A stretch of DNA of 57,580 nucleotides from Chromatiales bacterium (GTDB taxonomy: Bacteria; Pseudomonadota; Gammaproteobacteria; Thiohalospirales; Thiohalospiraceae): positions 1-57,580 of the forward strand of contig JALSHD010000128.1 of NCBI GenBank assembly GCA_026982395.1, given 5' to 3'. Below, piece after piece: positions 1 through 7,649 of the stretch. Within the stretch, counting starts at the first letter, position 1, and each line of letters starts with the position of its first letter. A program made the position numbers and the translations under genes. The notes under the pieces are model-generated. The model was given only the letters and a program-made list of their open reading frames with translations. It had not been told where the DNA came from and ran no database searches.

Positions 1-1
1 G

Positions 2-991
2 CAGATGGAGCTGCTGCGCCACTTCCGCCACAGTAATGTACTGCGGGTGGCGGCAGCGGATGTAGCTGATGCCATCCCGCTGATGGTGGTCAGCGACCAT
101 CTGACCGATATCGCCGAGGTGGTGCTCGAGCAGACGCTGGAACTGGCCTGGAATCATCTGCTCGAACGGCACGGTGCGCCACCCTGCAGTGGAGATGGAA
201 AGGGGTTCGCGATTATCGCCTATGGCAAGCTGGGTGGAATCGAGCTGAGCTACGGTTCCGATCTGGATCTGGTGTTTATCCATGACAGTGATTCGGGGGA
301 TACCGATGGACCCAGACCGGTGGCCAGTACTGTGTTCTATGCACGGCTGGCGCAGCGCATCATCCATATTCTTGCCACCCGGACCGCAGCCGGAATGCTC
401 TATGAGGTGGATACCCGTCTGCGGCCCAGTGGCGCTTCCGGGCTGCTGGTGAGCAGTTTTGAGGCCTTTGCCCGGTACCAGCAGGAGAAGGCGTGGACCT
501 GGGAGCATCAGGCGCTGGTACGGGCGCGGATTGTGGCCGGTAGTGAATCGCTGGGGCAGCAGTTCTCCCGGCTGCGACGCCAGGTGCTTTCCCGTGTTCG
601 GGACAAAACAGCCCTGCGCAGGGAGGTGGCCGAAATGCGCAGCAAAATGGTGGAGACCCATTCGGGGCGGGACAGGGATCTGTTCTATCTGAAACAGGAT
701 CCCGGAGGTATCACTGACATCGAATTTATGGTGCAATATGCGGTACTCGCCTGGGCGCATCAACACCCGGATCTGCTTGATTACACCGATAACATCCGTA
801 TTCTGGAGCGTCTCGCCCAGGCAGAACTGTTGACCGAAGCGGAGGCCGGGCTGCTGGGCGATGCCTATCGGGCCTACCGGGCGCGTCTGCATCGGCTGGT
901 ACTGCGGGAGGCTGCACCAGCTGTGCCGGCGGAGGAGTTTGCGGAGTATCGGGCGGGAGTGAGCCGCTTGTGGAAAAAATTGATTGAGTAA
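2..991 (+). CDS. glnE: Glutamine synthetase adenylyltransferase/deadenylase, C-terminal part (partial)
   Basis: This is the 3' end of the bifunctional enzyme that adds AMP to, or removes it from, glutamine synthetase in response to PII and so sets nitrogen assimilation. About 330 residues are present; full GlnE is roughly 950, so the gene enters from the left edge in frame from base 2. The second nucleotidyltransferase domain is visible through GKLGGIELSYGSDLDLVF, with its paired aspartates, followed by the helical GlnE C-terminal region (LFYLKQDPGGITDIEFMVQ). In many gammaproteobacteria glnE is followed directly by ilvE; here a toxin-antitoxin pair lies between them. The identification is confident from the motif and context. 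Confidence 0.95.
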   Translation, partial: QMELLRHFRHSNVLRVAAADVADAIPLMVVSDHLTDIAEVVLEQTLELAWNHLLERHGAPPCSGDGKGFAIIAYGKLGGIELSYGSDLDLVFIHDSDSGDTDGPRPVASTVFYARLAQRIIHILATRTAAGMLYEVDTRLRPSGASGLLVSSFEAFARYQQEKAWTWEHQALVRARIVAGSESLGQQFSRLRRQVLSRVRDKTALRREVAEMRSKMVETHSGRDRDLFYLKQDPGGITDIEFMVQYAVLAWAHQHPDLLDYTDNIRILERLAQAELLTEAEAGLLGDAYRAYRARLHRLVLREAAPAVPAEEFAEYRAGVSRLWKKLIE

Positions 992-1049
992 CTGCTCGTC
1001 TCGGTTTTGATACCAAAGTGGTATCCAATGCGGTCGAGCGGATGTTGGC

Positions 1050-1093
1050 TGTACAAAAACGGGTGGATCGGCTATCATGTGTACATATGTACA
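1050..1093 (+). promoter_or_regulatory. Promoter and palindromic operator of the PIN/Phd toxin-antitoxin pair
   Basis: A candidate sigma-70 promoter is visible: -35 TGTACA at 1050-1055, a 17-bp spacer, and -10 TATCAT at 1073-1078. Two bases after the -10 lies a perfect 14-bp palindrome, TGTACATATGTACA (1080-1093), where transcription would start. The -35 hexamer repeats the palindrome half-site TGTACA. Toxin-antitoxin operons are normally repressed by the antitoxin or the complex at such palindromes, so autoregulation is the likely reading (inference). The toxin start codon follows 14 bp later. Confidence 0.65.
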
Positions 1094-1107
1094 GAAAGCG
1101 GTATTAG

Positions 1108-1506
1108 ATGTATATCACGATAGACACCTCAGCGTTGATTGCCGCTATTGGCAATGAAGCGTCAAAGCAGAAAATCATAGAAGTAACAAAAGGTTGCTCC
1201 CTTTGCGCACCCGCGTCCGTCCACTGGGAAATTGGCAACGCATTTTCTGCCATGTTTAAAAGGCAAAAGTTAAGCATTGCATTGGCAAAACAGGCGCTTG
1301 CTGTTTATCGTGAAATACCCGTCAAATATATTGATGTTCCGATTGAAAGAGCGCTGGAAATAGCCCATGCACAAAACATGTATGTCTATGATGCCTATCT
1401 CATCCAATGCGCCCAGCAAACCGGCACAGCATTGCTGACCCTGGATAAAGGGCTAAAGGCCGTAGCGGAAAAAATGGGCATTTCGGTATTGGAGGCAAGG
1501 CCATGA
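1108..1506 (+). CDS. PIN-domain ribonuclease toxin (VapC-like)
   Basis: A 132-residue single-domain PIN protein, predicted to be the Mg2+-dependent RNase toxin of a type II toxin-antitoxin system. The four acidic residues expected of a PIN active site are visible: D6 (ITIDTSAL), E41 (VHWEIGNAF), D95 (VYDAYLIQ) and D113 (LLTLDKGL). It overlaps the downstream antitoxin gene by 4 bp (ATGA), so the two are translationally coupled with the toxin first, the reverse of the usual antitoxin-first order. Base composition is AT-richer than the flanking glnE and ilvE, which fits acquisition. The RNA target cannot be told from sequence. Confidence 0.88.
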   Translation: MYITIDTSALIAAIGNEASKQKIIEVTKGCSLCAPASVHWEIGNAFSAMFKRQKLSIALAKQALAVYREIPVKYIDVPIERALEIAHAQNMYVYDAYLIQCAQQTGTALLTLDKGLKAVAEKMGISVLEARP

Positions 1507-1727
1507 GAGAGTACAGCTTTACCGAGGCAAGACAGCACTTTGCATCCATTCTGGAAGAAGCAAAAAAGGAGGGTGTTGTTTGTGTGAAAAAGAGGGATGG
1601 TGAGGCGTTTTATATCAGGCCTGTTACCCCAAAACAGTCTCTCCTGGATGTAAAAGGGGTTGATCTCGGTATCACCTCGTCGGAGATTGTAGATGCAATC
1701 AGGGAAGGCAGAGAAAGAGAGTACTAG
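1503..1727 (+). CDS. Phd/YefM-type antitoxin
   Basis: A 74-residue protein whose N-terminus (REYSFTEARQHFASILEEA) has the Phd/YefM form: a short strand and helix that build the dimeric DNA-binding domain. The C-terminal part (about residues 45-74, SSEIVDAIREGREREY) is the likely toxin-neutralising helix. It overlaps the PIN toxin by 4 bp. The protein probably binds the palindrome upstream of the toxin and blocks the PIN active site. Pairing Phd/YefM antitoxins with PIN toxins is known from other genomes. Toxin-before-antitoxin order is the unusual feature. Confidence 0.85.
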   Translation: MREYSFTEARQHFASILEEAKKEGVVCVKKRDGEAFYIRPVTPKQSLLDVKGVDLGITSSEIVDAIREGREREY

Positions 1728-1850
1728 AAGTCTGCAGTGTTGGCAGGCATCCAGCATACTATGGCAGGTTGTTGGCTGGAACGAGATTGAACGGCGAAAG
1801 CGACTTTAGATTAATGCAACTGAATTACAGGAAGGCAAGGAGTAAAACTT

Positions 1851-2771
1851 ATGTCGATGGCTGATCGCGATGGTGTTATCTGGCTTGATGGGGAGATGGT
1901 TCCCTGGCGCGAGGCCAAGGTGCATGTGCTGACCCATACGCTGCATTACGGGATGGGTGTGTTCGAGGGGGTGCGTGCCTATCAGGGTGACAAGGGAACC
2001 GCCATCTTCCGGTTGCAGGATCATACTGATCGTCTGTTCCGCTCAGCCCATATTCTCGGCATGAACATCCCCTATGACAAGGAGACCATCAACAGCGCCA
2101 TCTGTGCCGCGGTGCACGACAACAAGCTGCAGTCGGCCTATATTCGCCCCATGTGTTTCTATGGTTCCGAAGGGATTGGCATCCGGGCGGACAACCTCAG
2201 GGTTCATGTCATGGTTGCCGCCTGGGACTGGGGAAAATATCTGGGCGAGGAGAGTATGGAGCGCGGGATCCGCATCAAGACCTCCTCTTTCACCCGTCAC
2301 CATGTCAACATCACCATGTGCAAGGCCAAGGCGAATGGCAACTACATGAACTCCATCCTGGCGCTGCAGGAGGCGCTCTCCTGCGGCTACGACGAGGCAC
2401 TGCTGCTGGATCCTGAAGGCTATGTGGCGGAAGGGAGTGGTGAAAATATCTTTATCGTGCGTGACGGGGTTATCTACTCTCCCGATCTGACCTCTGCGCT
2501 GGAGGGGATCACCCGTGAGACCATCTGTACACTGGCGGCTGAGCTGGGCATGCCGGTCCATGAAAAACGCATCACCCGCGATGAGGTCTATGTGGCTGAC
2601 GAGGCCTTTTTCACCGGCACTGCTGCCGAGGTGACGCCTATTCGGGAGCTGGATAACCGCACCATCGGTAACGGTCGCCGTGGTCCCGTTACCGAACAGC
2701 TGCAGACACTCTATTTCGATGTGGTACATGGTCGCCGCAAGCAGAATGCGGACTGGCTGACCCTGGTGTAA
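1851..2771 (+). CDS. ilvE: Branched-chain amino acid aminotransferase
   Basis: A class IV PLP-dependent aminotransferase of 306 residues. It performs the last step of leucine, isoleucine and valine synthesis, transferring an amino group from glutamate to the 2-oxo acids. The PLP lysine is K160 (CKAKANGNY). The N-terminal WLDGEMVPW and HTLHYGMGVFEGVRAY segments are typical of the family, as is FFTGTAAEVTPI near the C-terminus. A strong AAGGAG ribosome-binding site lies 8 bp before the ATG. It is followed 2 bp later by gmhB, so the two are probably cotranscribed with the downstream zinc-finger gene. Confidence 0.96.
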   Translation: MSMADRDGVIWLDGEMVPWREAKVHVLTHTLHYGMGVFEGVRAYQGDKGTAIFRLQDHTDRLFRSAHILGMNIPYDKETINSAICAAVHDNKLQSAYIRPMCFYGSEGIGIRADNLRVHVMVAAWDWGKYLGEESMERGIRIKTSSFTRHHVNITMCKAKANGNYMNSILALQEALSCGYDEALLLDPEGYVAEGSGENIFIVRDGVIYSPDLTSALEGITRETICTLAAELGMPVHEKRITRDEVYVADEAFFTGTAAEVTPIRELDNRTIGNGRRGPVTEQLQTLYFDVVHGRRKQNADWLTLV

Positions 2772-2773
2772 CA

Positions 2774-3346
2774 GTGGTGACTGGCAAAGCCGTCTTTATC
2801 GATCGTGACGGGGTTATCAACAGAGAGAAAGAGTATCTGCACCGCATTGAGGATTTTGAATTTATCGATGGCGTATTCGACGCCTGCCGGATGTTCCGTG
2901 ACCAGGGCTACCGGATTATCATCGTCACCAACCAGTCCGGGATCGGTCGTGGTTACTACAGCGAGCAGGAGTACGCCCGGCTGACCGAGTGGATGGTGGC
3001 GCAGTTCTCCGGGCAGGGGATAGTCATTACCGATGTGTTTTTTTGTCCCCATCACCCCGAGCGGGCAGAAGGGGAGTACCGGCTGGCCTGTGACTGCCGA
3101 AAACCCCAACCAGGTATGCTGCTGGCGGCGGTGCAAAAGCATCAAATTGATCTGTCACGCTCTCTGATGTTCGGGGACAAGGAGGCGGATATCCAGGCGG
3201 GTCATGCGGCCGGGGTGGGAAAAACTGTATTGGTGCGCTCCGGCCACCCGATTGATGAGAGCGCCACCGCGGCGGAGTATATTATCGACAGTCTGGGCGA
3301 GCTTGATGCCGTGCAGCAAATTCTCAGGAGGATGGACAATGTCTGA
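2774..3346 (+). CDS. gmhB: D-glycero-beta-D-manno-heptose-1,7-bisphosphate 7-phosphatase
   Basis: A HAD-family phosphatase of 190 residues that removes the 7-phosphate in ADP-heptose synthesis for the LPS inner core. The catalytic DxD is in VFIDRDGVINRE (D11, D13). The Cys/His zinc loop typical of GmhB is visible (FFCPHHPE, then ACDCRKPQPGM), as is the late HAD motif MFGDKEADIQAG. The start is GTG, only 2 bp after the ilvE stop; a second in-frame GTG follows at once. Its 3' end overlaps the next gene by 8 bp. A paralogue acting on another bisphosphate cannot be excluded, but the LPS neighbourhood supports GmhB. Confidence 0.92.
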   Translation: MVTGKAVFIDRDGVINREKEYLHRIEDFEFIDGVFDACRMFRDQGYRIIIVTNQSGIGRGYYSEQEYARLTEWMVAQFSGQGIVITDVFFCPHHPERAEGEYRLACDCRKPQPGMLLAAVQKHQIDLSRSLMFGDKEADIQAGHAAGVGKTVLVRSGHPIDESATAAEYIIDSLGELDAVQQILRRMDNV

Positions 3347-3527
3347 AACAGCCAGCAAGGCGACACCGACACCCCGCCAGTACAAGGTATCACGCAGCGA
3401 ACTCCCGTTGGCCTGTCCCAACGAATTGACCGGAGAGGGGATTGCCCACCCCAGGGTTTTCCTGACGTTCGAGGGGGGGCGGGCCGTCTGCCCCTACTGC
3501 GGCACGGAGTATATTCTCGAGGAGTAA
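3339..3527 (+). CDS. Small zinc-finger domain protein (NDUFS6-like C/H/C/C)
   Basis: A 62-residue protein with one predicted zinc site: a Cys in LACPNEL, a His in GIAHPRVF and the pair in VCPYCGTEY. This arrangement matches the bacterial zinc-finger family related to the NDUFS6 subunit of mitochondrial complex I, whose bacterial role is not established. An AGGAGG ribosome-binding site lies 7 bp before the ATG, inside the 3' end of gmhB, and the frames overlap by 8 bp. The three genes ilvE, gmhB and this one look like one transcription unit. Confidence 0.82.
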   Translation: MSETASKATPTPRQYKVSRSELPLACPNELTGEGIAHPRVFLTFEGGRAVCPYCGTEYILEE

Positions 3528-3622
3528 CTACTCGGCTTGCAAGGATTGAGCGATTTTTACCTTGAACAGGTTTTGAAACGTGCGGGATGAGCAGTGTGTT
3601 GGCACAACTCACCCCGCATTTT
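3528..3622. other. Intergenic leader to the foldback element
   Basis: There is no gene in this stretch. Its first bases (AACTACTCGGCTTGC at 3526-3540) match the end of the dispersed TAACTRCYC foldback family found upstream of recA and dksA, but the match stops after about 15 bases. It looks like a fragment or chance partial copy. The rest holds nothing recognisable. Confidence 0.4.
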
Positions 3623-3866
3623 ATTAACCCGGCAACAAGATATGTCGCATTCAGGGCTTCAGGCAGGCGCTGGAACAAGGTGCAGTGCGCAGGCAAGGGT
3701 CATTCCCTTGTCAAGGTCGCTCCAGTGCATCCATGCACTCGCGACACTCGGACATCCCTGTCCAGCGTGCTGGAACGCGGGGCCGGTGCCTGCCTGAAGC
3801 CCCTAACCGTATGATATTCAACGACAGGCCACGGCTGAATCCGATATATCTTGTTGCCGGGTTAAT
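3623..3866. repeat. 244-bp nested inverted-repeat (foldback/MITE-like) element
   Basis: The ends form a perfect 21-bp inverted repeat (3623-3643 and 3846-3866, core ACCCGGCAACAAG). Inside it a second perfect 15-bp inverted repeat pairs 3654-3668 (GGGCTTCAGGCAGGC) with 3788-3802. A small hairpin, AGTGCAT-CC-ATGCACT, lies in the centre at 3724-3739. No credible reading frame is present. The right end stops 2 bp from the ugd stop codon, so the element is at the 3' end of ugd and of the zinc-finger gene, which converge on it. It could be a non-autonomous mobile element or a bidirectional structured terminator. Confidence 0.7.
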
Positions 3867-3868
3867 AT

Positions 3869-5200
3869 CTACCTGCCGATTCCGCGGTAGTCGAATCCCA
3901 TCGAGGTTACCTGTTCCGGATCATACTGGTTGCGGCCATCGAAGATGGCGCTGCCTTTCATCAGCTCCTTCAGGCGGGCAAAGTCCGGGTTGCGGAACGG
4001 TTTCCATTCGGTGATCAGGATCAGCGCATCCGTGTCCGGAAAGACGTCATACTCGTTGTCCACCAGCTGCAGATGGTTGTGTTCGAACCACTCCGCGGGC
4101 AGCTCCCTGCGGGCGACATCCATGGCGACGGGATCATAGGCCTTTATCCTTGCGCCCTGGCCGATCAGATCATGCAGCAGTACCTTGGAAGGTGCTTCGC
4201 GCATGTCGTCGGTGCCCGGTTTGAACGCCAGCCCCCATAACGCAAAGGTCAGTCTACTCAAATCCTTGCCGTAGTAATCGGTAATCTTTTCGAACAGCCG
4301 GTGTTTCTGCAGGTTGTTGCGATCCTCTACCGCACGCAGCACCTTCGGTTCGATCTCATGCTCTTCCGCCATCCGGATCAGTGCCTTGACATCCTTGGGG
4401 AAGCAGGAGCCGCCATAACCGGCACCCGGATAGATAAAGGAGAAACCGATGCGGTTGTCAGAGCCGATTCCGCGGCGCACATTCTCCACATCCACGCCCA
4501 TTGCATCACACAGCCGGGCAATCTCGTTCATGAAGGAGATCTTGGTGGCGAGCATGGAGTTGGCGGTGTATTTGGTCATTTCGGCATCGCGCACACCCAT
4601 TATGACAGTGCGTTCGTGATTGCGATTGAAGGGAGCATACAGGTCGCGCATGATCTTGCTGGCCCGCTTACTGTCGGAGCCGATGACAATCCGATCCGGG
4701 TACATGAAGTCGTCGATGGCGGCGCCCTCCTTGAGGAATTCCGGATTGCTTACCACATCAAAATCGATAGACACCCCCCGTTTTTTCAACTCCTCTTCGA
4801 TGACCGCACGTACTTTATCGGCGGTGCCAACGGGAACGGTGGATTTATCCACCACCACACAGTAATCGCTCATATGTTGACCGATTTCGCGGGCGACGCC
4901 GAGAACATACTGCAGATCGGCAGAACCATCTTCCCCGGGTGGAGTTCCGACTGCGATAAAATAGACGTTGGAGCCTTCCATCGCTTCCGCCAGTGAGGTG
5001 GTAAAGTGCAGCCGTCCTTGCTGATGGTTTTTAAGCACCAAAGGCTCCAGACCTGGCTCATAAATAGGCAACACTCCGTTTTTCAGGCCATCAATCTTCG
5101 CCTGATCGATATCCACACAGGTAACCGTGGTGCCCATCTCCGCAAAACAGGTACCGGTTACCAAGCCAACGTAACCCGTTCCGACAACAGCAATTTTCAT
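3869..5200 (-). CDS. ugd: UDP-glucose 6-dehydrogenase
   Basis: A 443-residue NAD-dependent enzyme that oxidises UDP-glucose twice to UDP-glucuronate, a precursor for LPS, capsule or amino-arabinose sugars. The Rossmann motif GTGYVGLVTG is at 7-16. The catalytic cysteine is C266 in YGGSCFPKD, and the STVPVGT and NPEFLKEGAA segments are present. It is transcribed divergently from waaA across a 196-bp AT-rich gap. The 3' end abuts a foldback element. Length and motifs are normal for the family. Confidence 0.96.
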   Translation of the reverse strand: MKIAVVGTGYVGLVTGTCFAEMGTTVTCVDIDQAKIDGLKNGVLPIYEPGLEPLVLKNHQQGRLHFTTSLAEAMEGSNVYFIAVGTPPGEDGSADLQYVLGVAREIGQHMSDYCVVVDKSTVPVGTADKVRAVIEEELKKRGVSIDFDVVSNPEFLKEGAAIDDFMYPDRIVIGSDSKRASKIMRDLYAPFNRNHERTVIMGVRDAEMTKYTANSMLATKISFMNEIARLCDAMGVDVENVRRGIGSDNRIGFSFIYPGAGYGGSCFPKDVKALIRMAEEHEIEPKVLRAVEDRNNLQKHRLFEKITDYYGKDLSRLTFALWGLAFKPGTDDMREAPSKVLLHDLIGQGARIKAYDPVAMDVARRELPAEWFEHNHLQLVDNEYDVFPDTDALILITEWKPFRNPDFARLKELMKGSAIFDGRNQYDPEQVTSMGFDYRGIGR

Positions 5201-5396
5201 CTGTATCCTACCTTTTATTTGTAATTTAACAAGTTATTATTTTCCCCCTTGGGGCGCGGATACTATATACCAGCCAAAACCGGTTTGCGAGTCCAAGCCC
5301 AGTGAGGGAAGTGGTCCGGTATCCTTTCCGATAGCCGCCGGTTTGCCTCTCTTCATGGCATAATGAGCCATTGTTACCGATTGGAGATGTGCTTGC

Positions 5397-6656
5397 ATGG
5401 GTCAATATGGCTCTCGGAGTTTGTTGGGTTACCGCTTGGCGTGGTATCTGTTGACTCCGGTGGTGCTGACGGCCAATGCCTGGCAGGCGTTCCGGGCGGG
5501 GGAGGTGCGTCTGTTCTGGCAGCGTCTGGGGCTGGCGCTGCCCTCCCGGAGAGATGCACCGCTGTGGCTGCATGTTGCCTCGGTGGGGGAGTTGATGGCG
5601 GTTCTGCCACTGATTGCCGCTCTTCGGAAACGTTATTCCCATGTTCCCCTGCTGGTGACCACCTTCACTCCTACGGCTGCCAAGGTGGCCGCTGACCGGT
5701 TGCCGTCCGGAGTGCCACACCTCTATTTTCCCCTGGACTGGCCCGGAGCCACCCGGCGTTTTCTGCGCGCTGTCCGGCCCCGTGCCGCTCTCATCGTGGA
5801 GACCGAGCTATGGCCCAACTTGTTTGCGCGTGCATTTCATGAGGCGGTTCCACTACTCATTATCAATGGACGCCTTTCTTCCCGTACCTCGGGTACGCGG
5901 GGCTGGATCCGGCGCCTCTATGTCGGCTGTCTTCAGTCTGTGACCGCTGTTCTGGCTCGAAGCGAGCAGGATGCCGATGCCTATATCCAGCTGGGGGCAG
6001 CTCCGGAACGGGTGCAGACTCTCGGCAACATCAAATTTGCCCCGCCACCTGAGCACGGGCAGACTGAGCCCGTCGAGTTGGGCCGGCCCTATCTGTTGGC
6101 TGCATCCACCCATGATGATGAAGAGCGCCAACTGGCTGCTGTCTGGCAGGGGCTGGAGCGTGGTGCCCACCTCCTGGTCATCGCCCCCCGTCATCCTGGA
6201 CGGAGGGAAGCGATCCTGCAGGAGTTGCGGTCGTTGAAGATGGAGGTGGCCGTGCGCAGCCGGGGAGAGCCGGTAACCGTTACTACGGAGATCTATCTTG
6301 TCGATACGCTGGGGGAGATGGAGGGGTTTATGGCGGGTGCCCGGCTGGTGTTTATGGGTGGTTCGCTGGTGGCGCGGGGGGGACACAATATTCTGGAACC
6401 GGCGCGCCTGGGCAGGCCGATCCTGTTTGGTCCGCATATGGACAATTTTCGCCAGGAGAGTGCACTGTTGCTGCAGGAAGAAGCGGCGCTTCAGGTGGAT
6501 ACGGTTGATGAGCTGGCGTCTGTTCTGCAATGGGCTTTGGATGGCAAAGTGTCGATCGAGCGTCTGGGTACCAATGCCCGGCGGGTTATGAGCCGTCAGG
6601 GGAATGTGTTGGAACGTTATCTGGAGGTGATTGGGCATTACTGCAATAGGGAGTAG
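5397..6656 (+). CDS. waaA: 3-deoxy-D-manno-octulosonic acid transferase
   Basis: A GT30 glycosyltransferase of 419 residues that adds Kdo from CMP-Kdo to lipid A precursor at the inner face of the inner membrane. An N-terminal hydrophobic anchor (LAWYLLTPVVLTANAW) is followed by the family segments WLHVASVGE, LIVETELWPN, NGRLSSRT and, near the C-terminus, FMGGSLVARGGHNILEPA. A GGAG ribosome-binding site lies about 11 bp before the ATG. A Kdo kinase gene lies downstream in convergent orientation, which suggests a single, phosphorylated Kdo. Confidence 0.95.
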   Translation: MGQYGSRSLLGYRLAWYLLTPVVLTANAWQAFRAGEVRLFWQRLGLALPSRRDAPLWLHVASVGELMAVLPLIAALRKRYSHVPLLVTTFTPTAAKVAADRLPSGVPHLYFPLDWPGATRRFLRAVRPRAALIVETELWPNLFARAFHEAVPLLIINGRLSSRTSGTRGWIRRLYVGCLQSVTAVLARSEQDADAYIQLGAAPERVQTLGNIKFAPPPEHGQTEPVELGRPYLLAASTHDDEERQLAAVWQGLERGAHLLVIAPRHPGRREAILQELRSLKMEVAVRSRGEPVTVTTEIYLVDTLGEMEGFMAGARLVFMGGSLVARGGHNILEPARLGRPILFGPHMDNFRQESALLLQEEAALQVDTVDELASVLQWALDGKVSIERLGTNARRVMSRQGNVLERYLEVIGHYCNRE

Positions 6657-6663
6657 TGCTTCA

Positions 6664-6905
6664 GGGTATCTCAAAAATGCACTTTTTCCGCGATAGCGGC
6701 ATCCGCCCCCGCCCCGTGCCCGAATCCTCATGTATTCCCCTGTACACTGCGGTTCCCCGCAATTGCTCCATGCGTTGCTCTCGATTCTGGCTTCCTGCTT
6801 TGTTCTACCTCGTCCATCCATGGGTTCGTACCTTCCTGTGTCCATGCAGTCGTGCGCGCGGGACTTCCTTGCTCTCGCGAAAAAATTACTGTTTTCAGAG
6901 ATGCC
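6664..6905 (-). repeat. Foldback repeat family 2, long copy
   Basis: This 242-bp block fills the gap between the convergent waaA and kdkA. Its ends are imperfect inverted repeats: GGGTATCTCAAAAATG at 6664 and, on the other strand, GGCATCTCTGAAAACAG ending at 6905. Read on the minus strand it shares CGCGAGAGCAAGGAA and AATACATGAGGATTCGGG, followed by TGCCGCTATCGCGGAAAAAG, with a shorter copy at 20091-20230. The long copy carries about 110 bp more in the middle. No gene is present. It looks like a miniature inverted-repeat transposable element. Confidence 0.65.
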
Positions 6906-6907
6906 TT

Positions 6908-7621
6908 TCATTCGCGCCAACCTGCCAGCAAGGCCTGCCAGCCATCATCATCAAAGTAGAACCGGGGGTGTTGGCGCGAGAGTTTATCCAGTGAGCGGTG
7001 CAGGCGGGTGAGGTTGCCCTGTTGCCAGTTGCTGTTGTCCGTGCGGATCCCCCCCTTGTCGAAGTCGATGAGATGGAATTTCCCTGTGGGGTCCAGCAGG
7101 ATGTTATGGGCGTTGAGGTCGGCATGGTACACCCCCCGTTTGTGGAAACGCTGGATGCATTTGCCTGCATCGTGCCACTCTCCTTCGTTCAGCGGGGCGG
7201 TCTGCAACCGTTGTGACAGCGGTTGGCCGTATTCAATACGCCGGGTGATCAGATCGGCCTGGTAGAATGGCCCGCGGGTTATCACTCGGGCTGCCGCTGG
7301 CCGGGGAACCGGCAGATTCAGCTCAACCAGTTTCGCTAGCAGGTGCCATTCGCGCCAGGCGCGGCTTTGTGACAGGGGGGATCGCAGGTAGCGGTCTCCC
7401 AGCAGGATAGCAATCCGACCGCCGCGGCGATAGTGACGCAGTACGTATTGCTCTCCTTCCAGCTCGATAAAATGGGTGGTACCGCGCCCCTCTGCCGAAC
7501 CGCGCAGCGCGCCGGCCTGTTTCAGTTGCCGGGGTTCAAACAGGTGGGGTCCGGCATTGGGTAGAAGCTCCGCATCGTAGAGAATGTGCTGCGTACCACA
7601 CTGCTTTTCGGTAGGATTCAT
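6908..7621 (-). CDS. kdkA: 3-deoxy-D-manno-octulosonic acid kinase
   Basis: A 237-residue small kinase of the KdkA/RfaP superfamily that phosphorylates the 4-position of the lipid A-linked Kdo. The kinase loop HADLNAHNILLD and the metal-binding segment LIDFDKGG are visible, with the N-terminal RHYRRGGRIAILLGDRYL typical of KdkA. It is transcribed divergently from the GT9 gene. KdkA is found where a single Kdo is made and phosphorylated (as in Haemophilus and Vibrio), which fits the adjacent waaA. Confidence 0.92.
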   Translation of the reverse strand: MNPTEKQCGTQHILYDAELLPNAGPHLFEPRQLKQAGALRGSAEGRGTTHFIELEGEQYVLRHYRRGGRIAILLGDRYLRSPLSQSRAWREWHLLAKLVELNLPVPRPAAARVITRGPFYQADLITRRIEYGQPLSQRLQTAPLNEGEWHDAGKCIQRFHKRGVYHADLNAHNILLDPTGKFHLIDFDKGGIRTDNSNWQQGNLTRLHRSLDKLSRQHPRFYFDDDGWQALLAGWRE

Positions 7622-7649
7622 TCAAGAGGTCCAAAAAGGGAAGAGATTA

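Noticed and set aside
3528-3868. A CRISPR array or retron-type RNA in the ugd-adjacent repeat
   Set aside because: There are no direct repeats with spacers and no reverse transcriptase nearby; the structure is an inverted repeat.
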